Positions 30,329-38,865 of a stretch of 43,517 nt of DNA are shown in pieces; within the stretch, counting starts at the first letter, position 1; each line of letters begins with the position of its first letter. The translations under genes and the position numbers were made by a program. The notes beneath the pieces are model-generated. The model ran no database searches. It was not told the origin of the DNA and worked only from the letters and a program-made list of their open reading frames with translations. Source of the DNA: Weissella confusa (GTDB lineage Bacteria > Bacillota > Bacilli > Lactobacillales > Lactobacillaceae); the NCBI GenBank assembly GCA_016466735.1, contig JAAOED010000021.1, forward strand, positions 1 through 43,517, read 5' to 3'.

Positions 30329-30733
30329 ATGTTTGACTACAAGGCATATTTCAAGGAACGTACAATGCGTGATTACACAGTCGCCATGGTTTTGCGCATG
30401 ATGGCTGATAACGGATACATGGGACAACACGCTGTCGACGTGTTATCTGAGACGAATGCAGAGATTACATCAGAACCATTCCCAGGCGAGGCGGGTCTGC
30501 GCCAATTGTATGTTCACATTGATGGACAACAATTTGTCGTTCGCTTCAAGGTGAACCTAGAGACTGGTGATACGACAGTCCGTGATGCTTGGCGTAATGA
30601 TGAGCAAACGCATGTTGATGAGTTGAATTTCATCGACTATTGGTACCCAACTTACTTCCCCGATGGTCAGGTAGCTGATCGTGTAAAGGACTGGTACGCA
30701 GTGGCGGATGCTAAGCTACAATTTAAGGCTTAA
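30329..30733 (+). CDS. small protein of unknown function, operon partner
   Basis: I do not recognise this 134-residue protein. It is acidic, with a strand-rich centre (LRQLYVHIDGQQFVVRFKVNLETGDTTV) flanked by helices, and an aromatic FIDYWYPTYFPDG segment. No signal peptide or membrane helix. AGGGGG (30312-30317), overlapping the end of the previous gene, serves its ATG. Second gene of a two-gene operon that ends at a strong terminator. Confidence 0.65.
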   Translation: MFDYKAYFKERTMRDYTVAMVLRMMADNGYMGQHAVDVLSETNAEITSEPFPGEAGLRQLYVHIDGQQFVVRFKVNLETGDTTVRDAWRNDEQTHVDELNFIDYWYPTYFPDGQVADRVKDWYAVADAKLQFKA

Positions 30734-30740
30734 TGATAGG

Positions 30741-30770
30741 AGACCTGTAAAATTTGTACAGGTCTTTTTT
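30741..30770 (+). terminator. terminator of the two-gene unknown operon
   Basis: AGACCTGTA (30741-30749) pairs with TACAGGTCT (30757-30765), then T-run. Confidence 0.9.
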
Positions 30771-31041
30771 GTGCCGAAAATTATCAATCCGTGGGACTTT
30801 TGGTTTCCGGAGCGTCCAAAATTATGGATGATACATAAAAAACCCACAAAAAGGACATGAATAAAACAATGAATGCGATTTCAAGGACATGGCTTATTCA
30901 AATAATCGCCCAAAATTAGAAGATTATATAGGGTAGACTGTAAATAACTTGGAACGACATTGTGAACTGTGGTGGCTCATGAAAAGTTTTTTCAGGGTAT
31001 TGGACGGAGAAAGGGCACTTTCTTTTTAGAGGAGTAAAACG
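30771..31041. other. intergenic region before surface protein gene
   Basis: About 270 bp with little clear content. There is a possible 20-codon ORF at 30857-30919 (MNKTMNAISRTWLIQIIAQN) whose binding site is badly spaced. AAGGACAT is repeated directly (30851 and 30883). AGAAAG-ggca-CTTTCT (31008-31023) followed by T4 is a weak hairpin just before the ribosome binding site. I see no convincing promoter pair. Confidence 0.3.
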
Positions 31042-31524
31042 ATGAAAAAACAATCAGCAATTTTATGTTTTGTCACCTTTATGGCAATGAATGTGGCAAC
31101 GTTGGGAACAGTAAGCGCAGATGCTGTCCGCCCGGTAGTTGCACAATCATCTTTGATCGAGCAATTTGACGAGATGATTCAAGGTGTTAAAGACAAGCTT
31201 AGTGGACACACGGAATCTGACTATAACGAGCCGATTATTGAATCACCAGATGGCGAAATGAAGCCAACACAGGTGACTGATATTTCGGTTTCGGAAAATG
31301 CAAAGTCAGAACCCGTTATTGTCGGGGCGGTTGATACGCCAGACTTAGAAAATCGCCGTTGGGCTCGTGATGTGAATGCTGGTCGTACGGAAGAAGGCGT
31401 TTGGCCGGTTCGCATGGCAAAGAACCACCCAATTGTCTTTTTGCTAGCGATGCTAGTCGTTGGTAATGCATCAGCCGTGTTTGTTTATCGTGTTAAGCGC
31501 CGCCCAGTTACAACAGAAATCTAA
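31042..31524 (+). CDS. small type I membrane/surface protein
   Basis: A 160-residue protein with a clear signal peptide (MKKQSAILCFVTFMAMNVATLGTVSA, cleavage probably after VSA), an acidic extracellular middle (about 28-125), and a C-terminal helix (HPIVFLLAMLVVGNASAVFVY) followed by RVKRRP. That is the layout of a cell-wall sorting signal, but there is no LPXTG motif before the helix, so it is probably simply membrane-anchored. AGAGGAG precedes the ATG. Function unknown. Converges on the - strand gene at 31563. Confidence 0.7.
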   Translation: MKKQSAILCFVTFMAMNVATLGTVSADAVRPVVAQSSLIEQFDEMIQGVKDKLSGHTESDYNEPIIESPDGEMKPTQVTDISVSENAKSEPVIVGAVDTPDLENRRWARDVNAGRTEEGVWPVRMAKNHPIVFLLAMLVVGNASAVFVYRVKRRPVTTEI

Positions 31525-31563
31525 AAAACGCCCTCGCACAAAATTAGTGCGGGGGCGTTTTGC
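31525..31563. terminator. bidirectional terminator between convergent genes
   Basis: AAAACGCCCTCGCAC (31525-31539) pairs with GTGCGGGGGCGTTTT (31547-31561), one G-T pair. Confidence 0.92.
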
Positions 31564-32405
31564 TATTTCTGTTGTAGGAAAATAACCAACACAGTGATTG
31601 CTTGTAATAGGGAGAAAATACCCATACGGTACTTAGGCTTCAAGTCGAGATTAATTAGAACCATCCACGTAAAGACAATAATGACAATCGCTAATAGTGT
31701 CCATAAATTCCATGGCAACGTTAAGACATCTAACAAAAGGATGATGCCAAATGCCAAAGACGTGGCGCGCTTGTTGCGACCAGTTGGTACGAAAATGCTA
31801 CTCATGTAGTACAGATAACTGAATAGCAAAGGCAACAAGCTTAGAATAAACGGTAGCGTTAGATAGGTGTTTTGTTGATAGAAAATGACAACCGGCATGG
31901 CTAGCGTGGCGATGCCGGAATACATAATTAAACCAAGAATGTTTTGCAGGTTTAACCACTTAACGTTAATCAACAATAAGGCGAGGGGTAACAAACCCAG
32001 CAAGATAATTTGTTGAATCGTGACTTGCTTATACAGGAAGTATAAGAAGATGATTGGAATCAAGATGACAGCGAAATTCAACCAACGTGAGAAGCCACGG
32101 TTAAAGGTTAAGAAGATTGCTAGTGCCAATATAAGGCTGTAGGTCATCAAAAGCGGATTGTGTTGCCATTGCCCACTGGTTAAGTTTTTTGAATAAATCA
32201 GCGGGTAAATCCACCAAATGGCCAATTGTGACGTGACGGCAAACAAAATTGAGAACCACTGAATTTGTTGCCACTGTGGTCGGTTGTCGATGTGTTGTTG
32301 TCGACGCCGAGGTCCACGATGAAGTGGTTCGGTCGATGAAGCCGTTGCTTGGGGACCATCTAATTGGCTGAGCCGATTTAAGCTGGCTTGATAATCGTCA
32401 TTCAT
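31563..32405 (-). CDS. polytopic membrane protein of unknown function
   Basis: A 280-residue protein whose first 45 residues are polar (MNDDYQASLNRLSQLDG..., GPRRRQQH) and are followed by about eight hydrophobic helices up to the C-terminus. The helices are rich in Leu, Ile and aromatic residues, with few charged residues between them. I cannot assign a family. On the - strand AGGAGG is correctly placed for the ATG at 32405; a longer start at 32435 lacks a binding site. It diverges from the HAD phosphatase gene. Confidence 0.7.
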   Translation of the reverse strand: MNDDYQASLNRLSQLDGPQATASSTEPLHRGPRRRQQHIDNRPQWQQIQWFSILFAVTSQLAIWWIYPLIYSKNLTSGQWQHNPLLMTYSLILALAIFLTFNRGFSRWLNFAVILIPIIFLYFLYKQVTIQQIILLGLLPLALLLINVKWLNLQNILGLIMYSGIATLAMPVVIFYQQNTYLTLPFILSLLPLLFSYLYYMSSIFVPTGRNKRATSLAFGIILLLDVLTLPWNLWTLLAIVIIVFTWMVLINLDLKPKYRMGIFSLLQAITVLVIFLQQK

Positions 32406-32498
32406 GGCTAGCCTCCTTTTAATGATATTTTTCATTTATATGTAATTAACTAAACTAACCTTATAATTGTAGCAAATTCGGCGCAGTCTCGGACAGTT

Positions 32499-32507
32499 TG
32501 TTATAAT
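32499..32507 (+). promoter_or_regulatory. extended -10 promoter of HAD phosphatase gene
   Basis: TGTTATAAT: TGn plus perfect TATAAT, 47 bp before the ATG. Confidence 0.55.
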
Positions 32508-32554
32508 GACTTTTAGGTAAAAGAGTGAATTAATTGTGAAAGGGAAGCAGAACA

Positions 32555-33406
32555 ATGACGATTAAGTTAATTGCAACCGATATGGACGGTACATTGCTAC
32601 GTGATGATCGCACATTTGACTATGCACGAATGGAGGCATTGTTAGATCAAATGGACGAACGTGGTATCCGCTTTGTCGCAGCGAGTGGTAACCAATATAA
32701 GCAACTGCGTTCTTATTTTGAACCGGTTAACCCTGACCGCATTACATATGTGTCAGATAATGGTGCATTAATTACCCATGAGAATACGGTGTTGGCTGAA
32801 TCCGCATTGTCACCTGATCAAATTGCCCGCGTATTGCAATGGAATGCTGAGACACATGCACACATGGATAATTTGATTATTTTGTCAGGAACGAACGGAG
32901 CGTATGTTTCAAATCATGCGACACCTGAAATGATTGCGGCCGTAAAAACGTTCTATCCAACGGTTCACCAAGTTGAAAAGTTTATGGATGTCGAAGATAG
33001 CATTTTCCGTTTTTCATTAGTTTGGGACCAAGATGTTGATGTGCATCATCACGTGCAACAATTGCGCGATGTCTTCGGTGAGGAATTGCACACTACGGGT
33101 TCAGGATTCGGATCCGTTGATATTTTGGCACCGGGGGTCAACAAGCGCACTGGTCTGGAACAACTTGCTGCTAAGTGGGACATTAAGCCCGAAGAAATGG
33201 CAGCGTTTGGTGATAACGGTAATGATTTGGAAATGCTTCGCTACGTGAAGTACCCATTTGTGATGCCAAATGCCGAGGATTTTATGAAGGTCCGTATTAA
33301 TAATTTGGCCGTTAATGATAATAACCACAACGGGGTTTTGGATACAATTGAAGCTCTGCTGGGTGGTGCGTTTGACGATGACGATGAGTCAGTTTTTACT
33401 AAGTAA
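32555..33406 (+). CDS. Cof-type HAD-IIB sugar-phosphate phosphatase
   Basis: A 283-residue haloacid-dehalogenase phosphatase of the Cof/YidA/SupH group. Motif I is DMDGTLL with nucleophile D9 and acid D11; motif II is in AASGNQYKQL (SGNQY is characteristic of the SupH branch); motif IV is AFGDNGNDLEML. The C2B cap domain lies between about residues 85 and 190. Such enzymes dephosphorylate sugar phosphates or FMN; specificity cannot be read from the sequence. AAGGGAAG precedes the ATG. Single gene. Confidence 0.92.
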   Translation: MTIKLIATDMDGTLLRDDRTFDYARMEALLDQMDERGIRFVAASGNQYKQLRSYFEPVNPDRITYVSDNGALITHENTVLAESALSPDQIARVLQWNAETHAHMDNLIILSGTNGAYVSNHATPEMIAAVKTFYPTVHQVEKFMDVEDSIFRFSLVWDQDVDVHHHVQQLRDVFGEELHTTGSGFGSVDILAPGVNKRTGLEQLAAKWDIKPEEMAAFGDNGNDLEMLRYVKYPFVMPNAEDFMKVRINNLAVNDNNHNGVLDTIEALLGGAFDDDDESVFTK

Positions 33407-33448
33407 GCGTTATCGTTGAACTAAAAGCCTATACGCGGTGTGAGAAAC

Positions 33449-33496
33449 TGCTATAATGGGTAAGATTGACATGCGTAACTATTGGTTGCGCATTTT
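33449..33496 (+). promoter_or_regulatory. uppS promoter and leader hairpin
   Basis: TGCTATAAT (33449-33457) is an extended -10 with perfect TATAAT. In the leader, ATGCGTAAC (33471-33479) pairs with GTTGCGCAT (33485-33493), followed by only T3. It could be a weak terminator/attenuator or simply a 5' hairpin. Confidence 0.5.
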
Positions 33497-33522
33497 AGAT
33501 TTATAGAGGCGGAGGAAACGTT

Positions 33523-34311
33523 GTGTTTTTCAAAAAGCGACGAGTCATCGATTCAGAAACAACGACACAATTAGATAAGACGCGCATTCCTAACCATATT
33601 GCAGTTATTATGGATGGAAACGGGCGCTGGGCTAAGCGACAAAACTTACCCCGTGTGGCCGGACACCAACGTGGTATGGAAGTGGTTAAGGATATTACCA
33701 AGGCAGCTAGTGATTTAGGTGTTAAGGTGCTAACATTGTACGCATTTTCAACTGAAAATTGGAAGCGTCCTGAGACTGAAGTCGGGTTCTTGATGAAGTT
33801 GCCTGGTAAGTTTTTTGATACCTTCGTGCCTGAGTTGATTGAAAATAATGTTCGCGTCAACGTGATGGGATATGTTGATCAACTGCCCGCTGATACGCAA
33901 CGTGCCGTCAATGATGCGATTGCCCAAACTGCTAATAATTCGGGGATGGTTTTGAACTTTGCCTTGAATTATGGTGGCCGCGCTGAAATCGTAACAGGTG
34001 TACAAACGTTAGCTCAACAAGTTGCGGCTGGCGAGCTTAAGCCTGAAGAAATCGATGAAGCGACAATTAGTGGCGCTATGATGACAGCATCACTTGGTGA
34101 ATATGCAGATCCTGATTTGCTAATTCGTACCAGTGGTGAAATGCGTTTGTCTAATTTCTTGTTGTGGCAATTGGCATACGCAGAATTCGTCTTTGTCGAC
34201 GAACACTGGCCTGAGATGACACAATCTGTTTTCGAAGGGGCCATTGCAACTTACCAAGCACGTGATCGTCGTTTTGGTGGGATTGCAGAAAATAAGAGTG
34301 ATAAAAAATAG
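33523..34311 (+). CDS. uppS: isoprenyl transferase (undecaprenyl diphosphate synthase)
   Basis: UppS extends farnesyl diphosphate with eight cis-isoprene units to the C55 carrier lipid for peptidoglycan, teichoic acid and capsule synthesis. The 262-residue protein contains IPNHIAVIMDGNGRWAK, with the catalytic Asp, then GHQRGMEVVK, LTLYAFSTENWKRP and the C-terminal DLLIRTSGEMRLSNFLLWQLAYAEF, all diagnostic. The start is GTG at 33523, six bases after GGAGGA (33511-33516). cdsA follows after 15 bp, in the conserved uppS-cdsA operon. Confidence 0.97.
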   Translation: MFFKKRRVIDSETTTQLDKTRIPNHIAVIMDGNGRWAKRQNLPRVAGHQRGMEVVKDITKAASDLGVKVLTLYAFSTENWKRPETEVGFLMKLPGKFFDTFVPELIENNVRVNVMGYVDQLPADTQRAVNDAIAQTANNSGMVLNFALNYGGRAEIVTGVQTLAQQVAAGELKPEEIDEATISGAMMTASLGEYADPDLLIRTSGEMRLSNFLLWQLAYAEFVFVDEHWPEMTQSVFEGAIATYQARDRRFGGIAENKSDKK

Positions 34312-34326
34312 AGGAAGTTTAGGACT

Positions 34327-35118
34327 ATGAAGACACGTGTCATTACGGCCATTGTCGCATTGGCAATTTTCTTGCCAATCTTGTACGCTGGCGGTATTTG
34401 GATTCAAGTGGCAGCATCAGTACTCGCAGTAATTGCGGCTGCCGAAGTCGTCTTGATGCGCAAGACGTTGTTGGTTGATTTTGGAGCAATTTTGACGATG
34501 GTTGGTGCTTTGGTGATGACGTTGCCTGCCAATTTGTGGGACAACATTCAAACACCAGTTGTCTTGCACCGCTCATCATTGTTGTACATTTTTGTTATCT
34601 TGATGTTGTTGCACACGGTAATTGCTAAGAATAAGTTTAGCTTTGAGGATGCCGGTGTATTTACGTTGACGATGATGTACGTTGGAATGGGATTCGGCAT
34701 GATGGTTGCCGCACGTAACACTGGGTTGGATACGTTGATGTTTGCCTTCTTGATTGTTTGGTTGACTGATTCAGGCGCTTACATGATTGGTCGAAAGATT
34801 GGTAAGCACAAGTTGACGAAGATTTCACCAAACAAGACTTGGGAAGGTTCGATCGGTGGAACGGTTGTTGCAGTGATTGCGGCAGCGGTCTACACATACT
34901 TCTTCCCACAAACATACAGCTGGCCAGTGATGATCATTATTAGTATCGTGCTTTCAGTAGCCGGTCAATTTGGTGATTTGATTGAATCTGGTTTGAAGCG
35001 TTTTTACAAGGTGAAGGATTCAGGAAATGTTTTGCCTGGTCACGGTGGTATCTTAGATCGTTTCGACTCAATGTTGATTGTTTTGCCATTGATGTACTTG
35101 ATTGGTTTGTTCCACTAA
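34327..35118 (+). CDS. cdsA: phosphatidate cytidylyltransferase
   Basis: CdsA makes CDP-diacylglycerol from phosphatidic acid and CTP at the membrane, the branch point for phospholipids. The 263-residue protein has about seven to eight helices and the signature SPNKTWEGSIGGT...GDLIESGLKRFYKVKDSGNVLPGHGGILDRFDSM near the C-terminus, with metal-binding Asp residues. GAGGAAG (34311-34317) precedes the ATG. It shares the uppS transcript and ends at its own terminator. Confidence 0.97.
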   Translation: MKTRVITAIVALAIFLPILYAGGIWIQVAASVLAVIAAAEVVLMRKTLLVDFGAILTMVGALVMTLPANLWDNIQTPVVLHRSSLLYIFVILMLLHTVIAKNKFSFEDAGVFTLTMMYVGMGFGMMVAARNTGLDTLMFAFLIVWLTDSGAYMIGRKIGKHKLTKISPNKTWEGSIGGTVVAVIAAAVYTYFFPQTYSWPVMIIISIVLSVAGQFGDLIESGLKRFYKVKDSGNVLPGHGGILDRFDSMLIVLPLMYLIGLFH

Positions 35119-35132
35119 ACTAAAAGATTTTT

Positions 35133-35170
35133 AAGCCTGAAGGATATTAACGTTTCCTTCAGGCTTTTGT
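35133..35170 (+). terminator. terminator of uppS-cdsA operon
   Basis: AAGCCTGAAGGA (35133-35144) pairs with TCCTTCAGGCTT (35155-35166), then TTTGTTG. Confidence 0.9.
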
Positions 35171-35172
35171 TG

Positions 35173-35191
35173 TATACTAGGGCCTAGTATA
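35173..35191. promoter_or_regulatory. 19-bp palindrome carrying the rseP -10
   Basis: TATACTAGG-G-CCTAGTATA has perfect 9-bp arms around one base. TATACT (35173-35178) at its left edge can serve as a -10 for rseP. A dyad this perfect over a promoter suggests an operator; the regulator is unknown. Confidence 0.5.
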
Positions 35192-35217
35192 TTGGGAGCA
35201 CGTGGAGAATTTAACTA

Positions 35218-36480
35218 ATGACAACGATTATTACGTTTATTTTGGTGTTCGGCCTGTTGGTGGTCGTACACGAATTTGGACATTTTTACTTTGCAAAGAA
35301 GTCCGGTGTTCGTGTCCGTGAGTTTGCAATTGGGATGGGGCCTAAGTTGCTACAGACACGACGAAACGGCACGACTTACACGATTCGCATTTTGCCGGTT
35401 GGCGGTTATGTTCGTATGGCAGGACGCGCGGAGGCAGAAGAAGAAAGCATTCGTCCCGGTATGACGGTCGTCGTCGTTGAGACGGATGGTGTTGTGACGC
35501 GTTTGAATCTGTCAGAGCAAACTGAGTTGGTAGGTGGCCGTGCTTTAACGGTTAATCGTATTGACTTGGTTGATGACATGTTCATTGAAGGGTACTGGGA
35601 TGGAGACGAGTCAACGCTGGTTAAGCTCGCTGTTGATCATGATGCGTCAGTGATTGAAGCTGATGGTACCGAAGTCTTAGTTGCACCACGTGACACACAC
35701 ATTGAATCAGCTAAGTTGTGGCAACGCGCCTTGATTAACTTCGCTGGTCCGATGAATAATTTCATTTTGACGTTGGTGTTGTTCCTTGGCTTGGCATTTG
35801 CAATGCCTGGGGTGACAACGACAACGTTGCAATCAATTGCACAAGATTCTCCAGCAGCGAGCGCTGGCTTGAAGAAGGGCGATACGATTGAAAAAATCGA
35901 CGGCGTTAAAATGACATCTTGGCAAAAGATGCAAGATACGATTCAAGCGTTGCCTGGCAAGAAGACGACGGTGGTGTACGAACGTGATGGTAAGCAATTA
36001 ACCACTAAGGTGACGCCTAAGTCGGTTAAGAATGGTGGCATGACGATTGGACAAATTGGGGTGACACCAACGACGACGAAGGCAGCCGGCCCACGTGTGG
36101 CGTATGCTTTCCGTGCTACGGGGCAAGCGATGACACAGATTTTCCGCGCGATTCAAAATTTGGTCCAAGGCTTCTCACTTAATAAGTTAGGTGGACCAGT
36201 TGCCATTTACAAGAATACGGAACAAGTTAGTTCGTATGGCTTCTTGGCGATTGTGTCATTTGCAGCATGGTTGTCAGTTAACTTGGGTATGATGAACTTG
36301 TTACCAATCCCTGGTTTGGATGGTGGTAAGTTGTTGCTGAATGCAGTTGAGGCAGTCATTCGTCGTCCGGTACCTGAAAAGATTGAAACAACGGTCACGT
36401 TGGCTGGTGTTTTGTTCTTGGTACTGCTGATGGTGGCGGTTACCGGAAATGATATTTTGCGTTATTTTTTAAGTAAGTGA
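35218..36480 (+). CDS. rseP: RIP metalloprotease RseP (site-2 protease)
   Basis: An intramembrane zinc protease that cleaves signal-peptide remnants, anti-sigma factors and pheromone precursors within the membrane (Eep/YaeL/RasP group). The 420-residue protein has H18-E-F-G-H22 in the first helix, a PDZ domain at about residues 195-280 (DSPAASAGLKKGDTIEKIDGVKM), and NLGMMNLLPIPGLDGGKL, whose Asp completes the zinc site, followed by the last helix. GTGGAGAA precedes the ATG at 35218. In many Firmicutes it is cotranscribed with uppS-cdsA; here a terminator separates them, and it has its own promoter. Confidence 0.96.
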   Translation: MTTIITFILVFGLLVVVHEFGHFYFAKKSGVRVREFAIGMGPKLLQTRRNGTTYTIRILPVGGYVRMAGRAEAEEESIRPGMTVVVVETDGVVTRLNLSEQTELVGGRALTVNRIDLVDDMFIEGYWDGDESTLVKLAVDHDASVIEADGTEVLVAPRDTHIESAKLWQRALINFAGPMNNFILTLVLFLGLAFAMPGVTTTTLQSIAQDSPAASAGLKKGDTIEKIDGVKMTSWQKMQDTIQALPGKKTTVVYERDGKQLTTKVTPKSVKNGGMTIGQIGVTPTTTKAAGPRVAYAFRATGQAMTQIFRAIQNLVQGFSLNKLGGPVAIYKNTEQVSSYGFLAIVSFAAWLSVNLGMMNLLPIPGLDGGKLLLNAVEAVIRRPVPEKIETTVTLAGVLFLVLLMVAVTGNDILRYFLSK

Positions 36481-36482
36481 GG

Positions 36483-36511
36483 AAGGGATGCCGGTTCGGC
36501 ATCCCTTTTTG
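36483..36511 (+). terminator. rseP terminator
   Basis: AAGGGATGCCG (36483-36493) pairs perfectly with CGGCATCCCTT (36497-36507), then T-run. Confidence 0.93.
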
Positions 36512-36552
36512 TATACTTTGTGCGAATGAGTAGGGTAGTTCTTGGTTAACTG

Positions 36553-36561
36553 TGGTAAACT
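36553..36561 (+). promoter_or_regulatory. extended -10 promoter of proS
   Basis: TGGTAAACT, extended -10, 59 bp before the ATG; no T-box features are visible in the short leader. Confidence 0.45.
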
Positions 36562-36607
36562 AGTAAAAGAATTTTTAGTGACGTTATGTCGTCAAGATTA
36601 GGGATGA

Positions 36608-38341
<1,734 letters not shown>

Positions 38342-38355
38342 TTAAAGATAACTAG

Positions 38356-38389
38356 AAAGCTACCCGGTTTTATGCCAGGTGGCTTTTTT
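38356..38389 (+). terminator. proS terminator
   Basis: AAAGCTACCCGG (38356-38367) pairs with CCAGGTGGCTTT (38375-38386), with G-T and one mismatch, then T-run. Confidence 0.85.
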
Positions 38390-38401
38390 ATTGGTTGTGA
38401 T

Positions 38402-38415
38402 TGATAACGCTTTCA
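38402..38415 (+). promoter_or_regulatory. perfect cre site
   Basis: TGATAACGCTTTCA matches the CcpA consensus TGWNANCGNTNWCA at all positions. It lies 65 bp before the micropeptide start codon. AATACT (38438-38443) with TGC in front is a possible extended -10, so CcpA could act on this promoter. Confidence 0.7.
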
Positions 38416-38479
38416 TAAAATGGACACATTTTTGTGCAATACTAGTAAGTATCAAAGATAAGTGAAGGAGGGCGACCGT

Positions 38480-38542
38480 ATGCGCAAGTTCTTGTGGGCC
38501 GTCATTGCTGTACTAACTGTATTGGCATTTACGCATTTTTAA
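38480..38542 (+). CDS. 20-residue hydrophobic micropeptide
   Basis: MRKFLWAVIAVLTVLAFTHF: a basic start then a single hydrophobic helix, encoded after a strong GAAGGAGGG (38464-38472) at proper spacing. It could be a small membrane regulator or a type I toxin-like peptide. Nothing similar is known to me. It is followed by a structured non-coding segment and terminator on the same transcript, and preceded by a perfect cre site. Confidence 0.55.
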   Translation: MRKFLWAVIAVLTVLAFTHF

Positions 38543-38745
38543 TGGGTATTTATTGTTAGTTTAAGTTTGCATGCGTAATATTAAGGATGTTGATAAGGAA
38601 TACAGAGATATTCATTCAACAACCCATAAATACTACTCATAACCTACAGGTCTAACCAACCTGAAACCTACTCCTTAAAATTTATGATGTGCTGAGACAT
38701 GTCATAAGAATAGATCGCCGAATTGCCCGTTCGGCTTGATCCGCT
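38543..38745 (+). ncRNA. structured 3' RNA following the micropeptide
   Basis: A 200-nt untranslated stretch rich in pairing. TTAAGGA (38581-38587) pairs with TCCTTAA (38672-38678) and encloses two hairpins: TGTTGA/TCAACA with inner GAATA/TATTC (38588-38621), and CAGGT/ACCTG (38647-38663). GCCGAA/TTCGGC (38717-38735), extended by GATC/GATC, forms another. GTATTTAT (38546-38553) can pair with ATAAATAC (38626-38633), a possible pseudoknot or alternative fold. It may be a dual-function RNA like B. subtilis SR1 (inference). Confidence 0.5.
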
Positions 38746-38779
38746 AAACGCTATCCATTAAGTTGGATGGCGTTTTTTG
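38746..38779 (+). terminator. terminator of micropeptide/RNA locus
   Basis: AAACGCTATCC (38746-38756) pairs with GGATGGCGTTT (38765-38775), then T6. Confidence 0.9.
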
Positions 38780-38820
38780 TTTGTATGTTAATTCGATACG
38801 TCGTTGTAACTAGAACAAGG

Positions 38821-38826
38821 TATAAT
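38821..38826 (+). promoter_or_regulatory. -10 element of polC
   Basis: Perfect TATAAT 40 bp before the polC ATG. The TTGTAA at 38804-38809 is too close to be its -35. Confidence 0.45.
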
Positions 38827-38865
38827 TAAACGCATATTGAAAAATGAGAGAAGGGAGCCCTTAAC

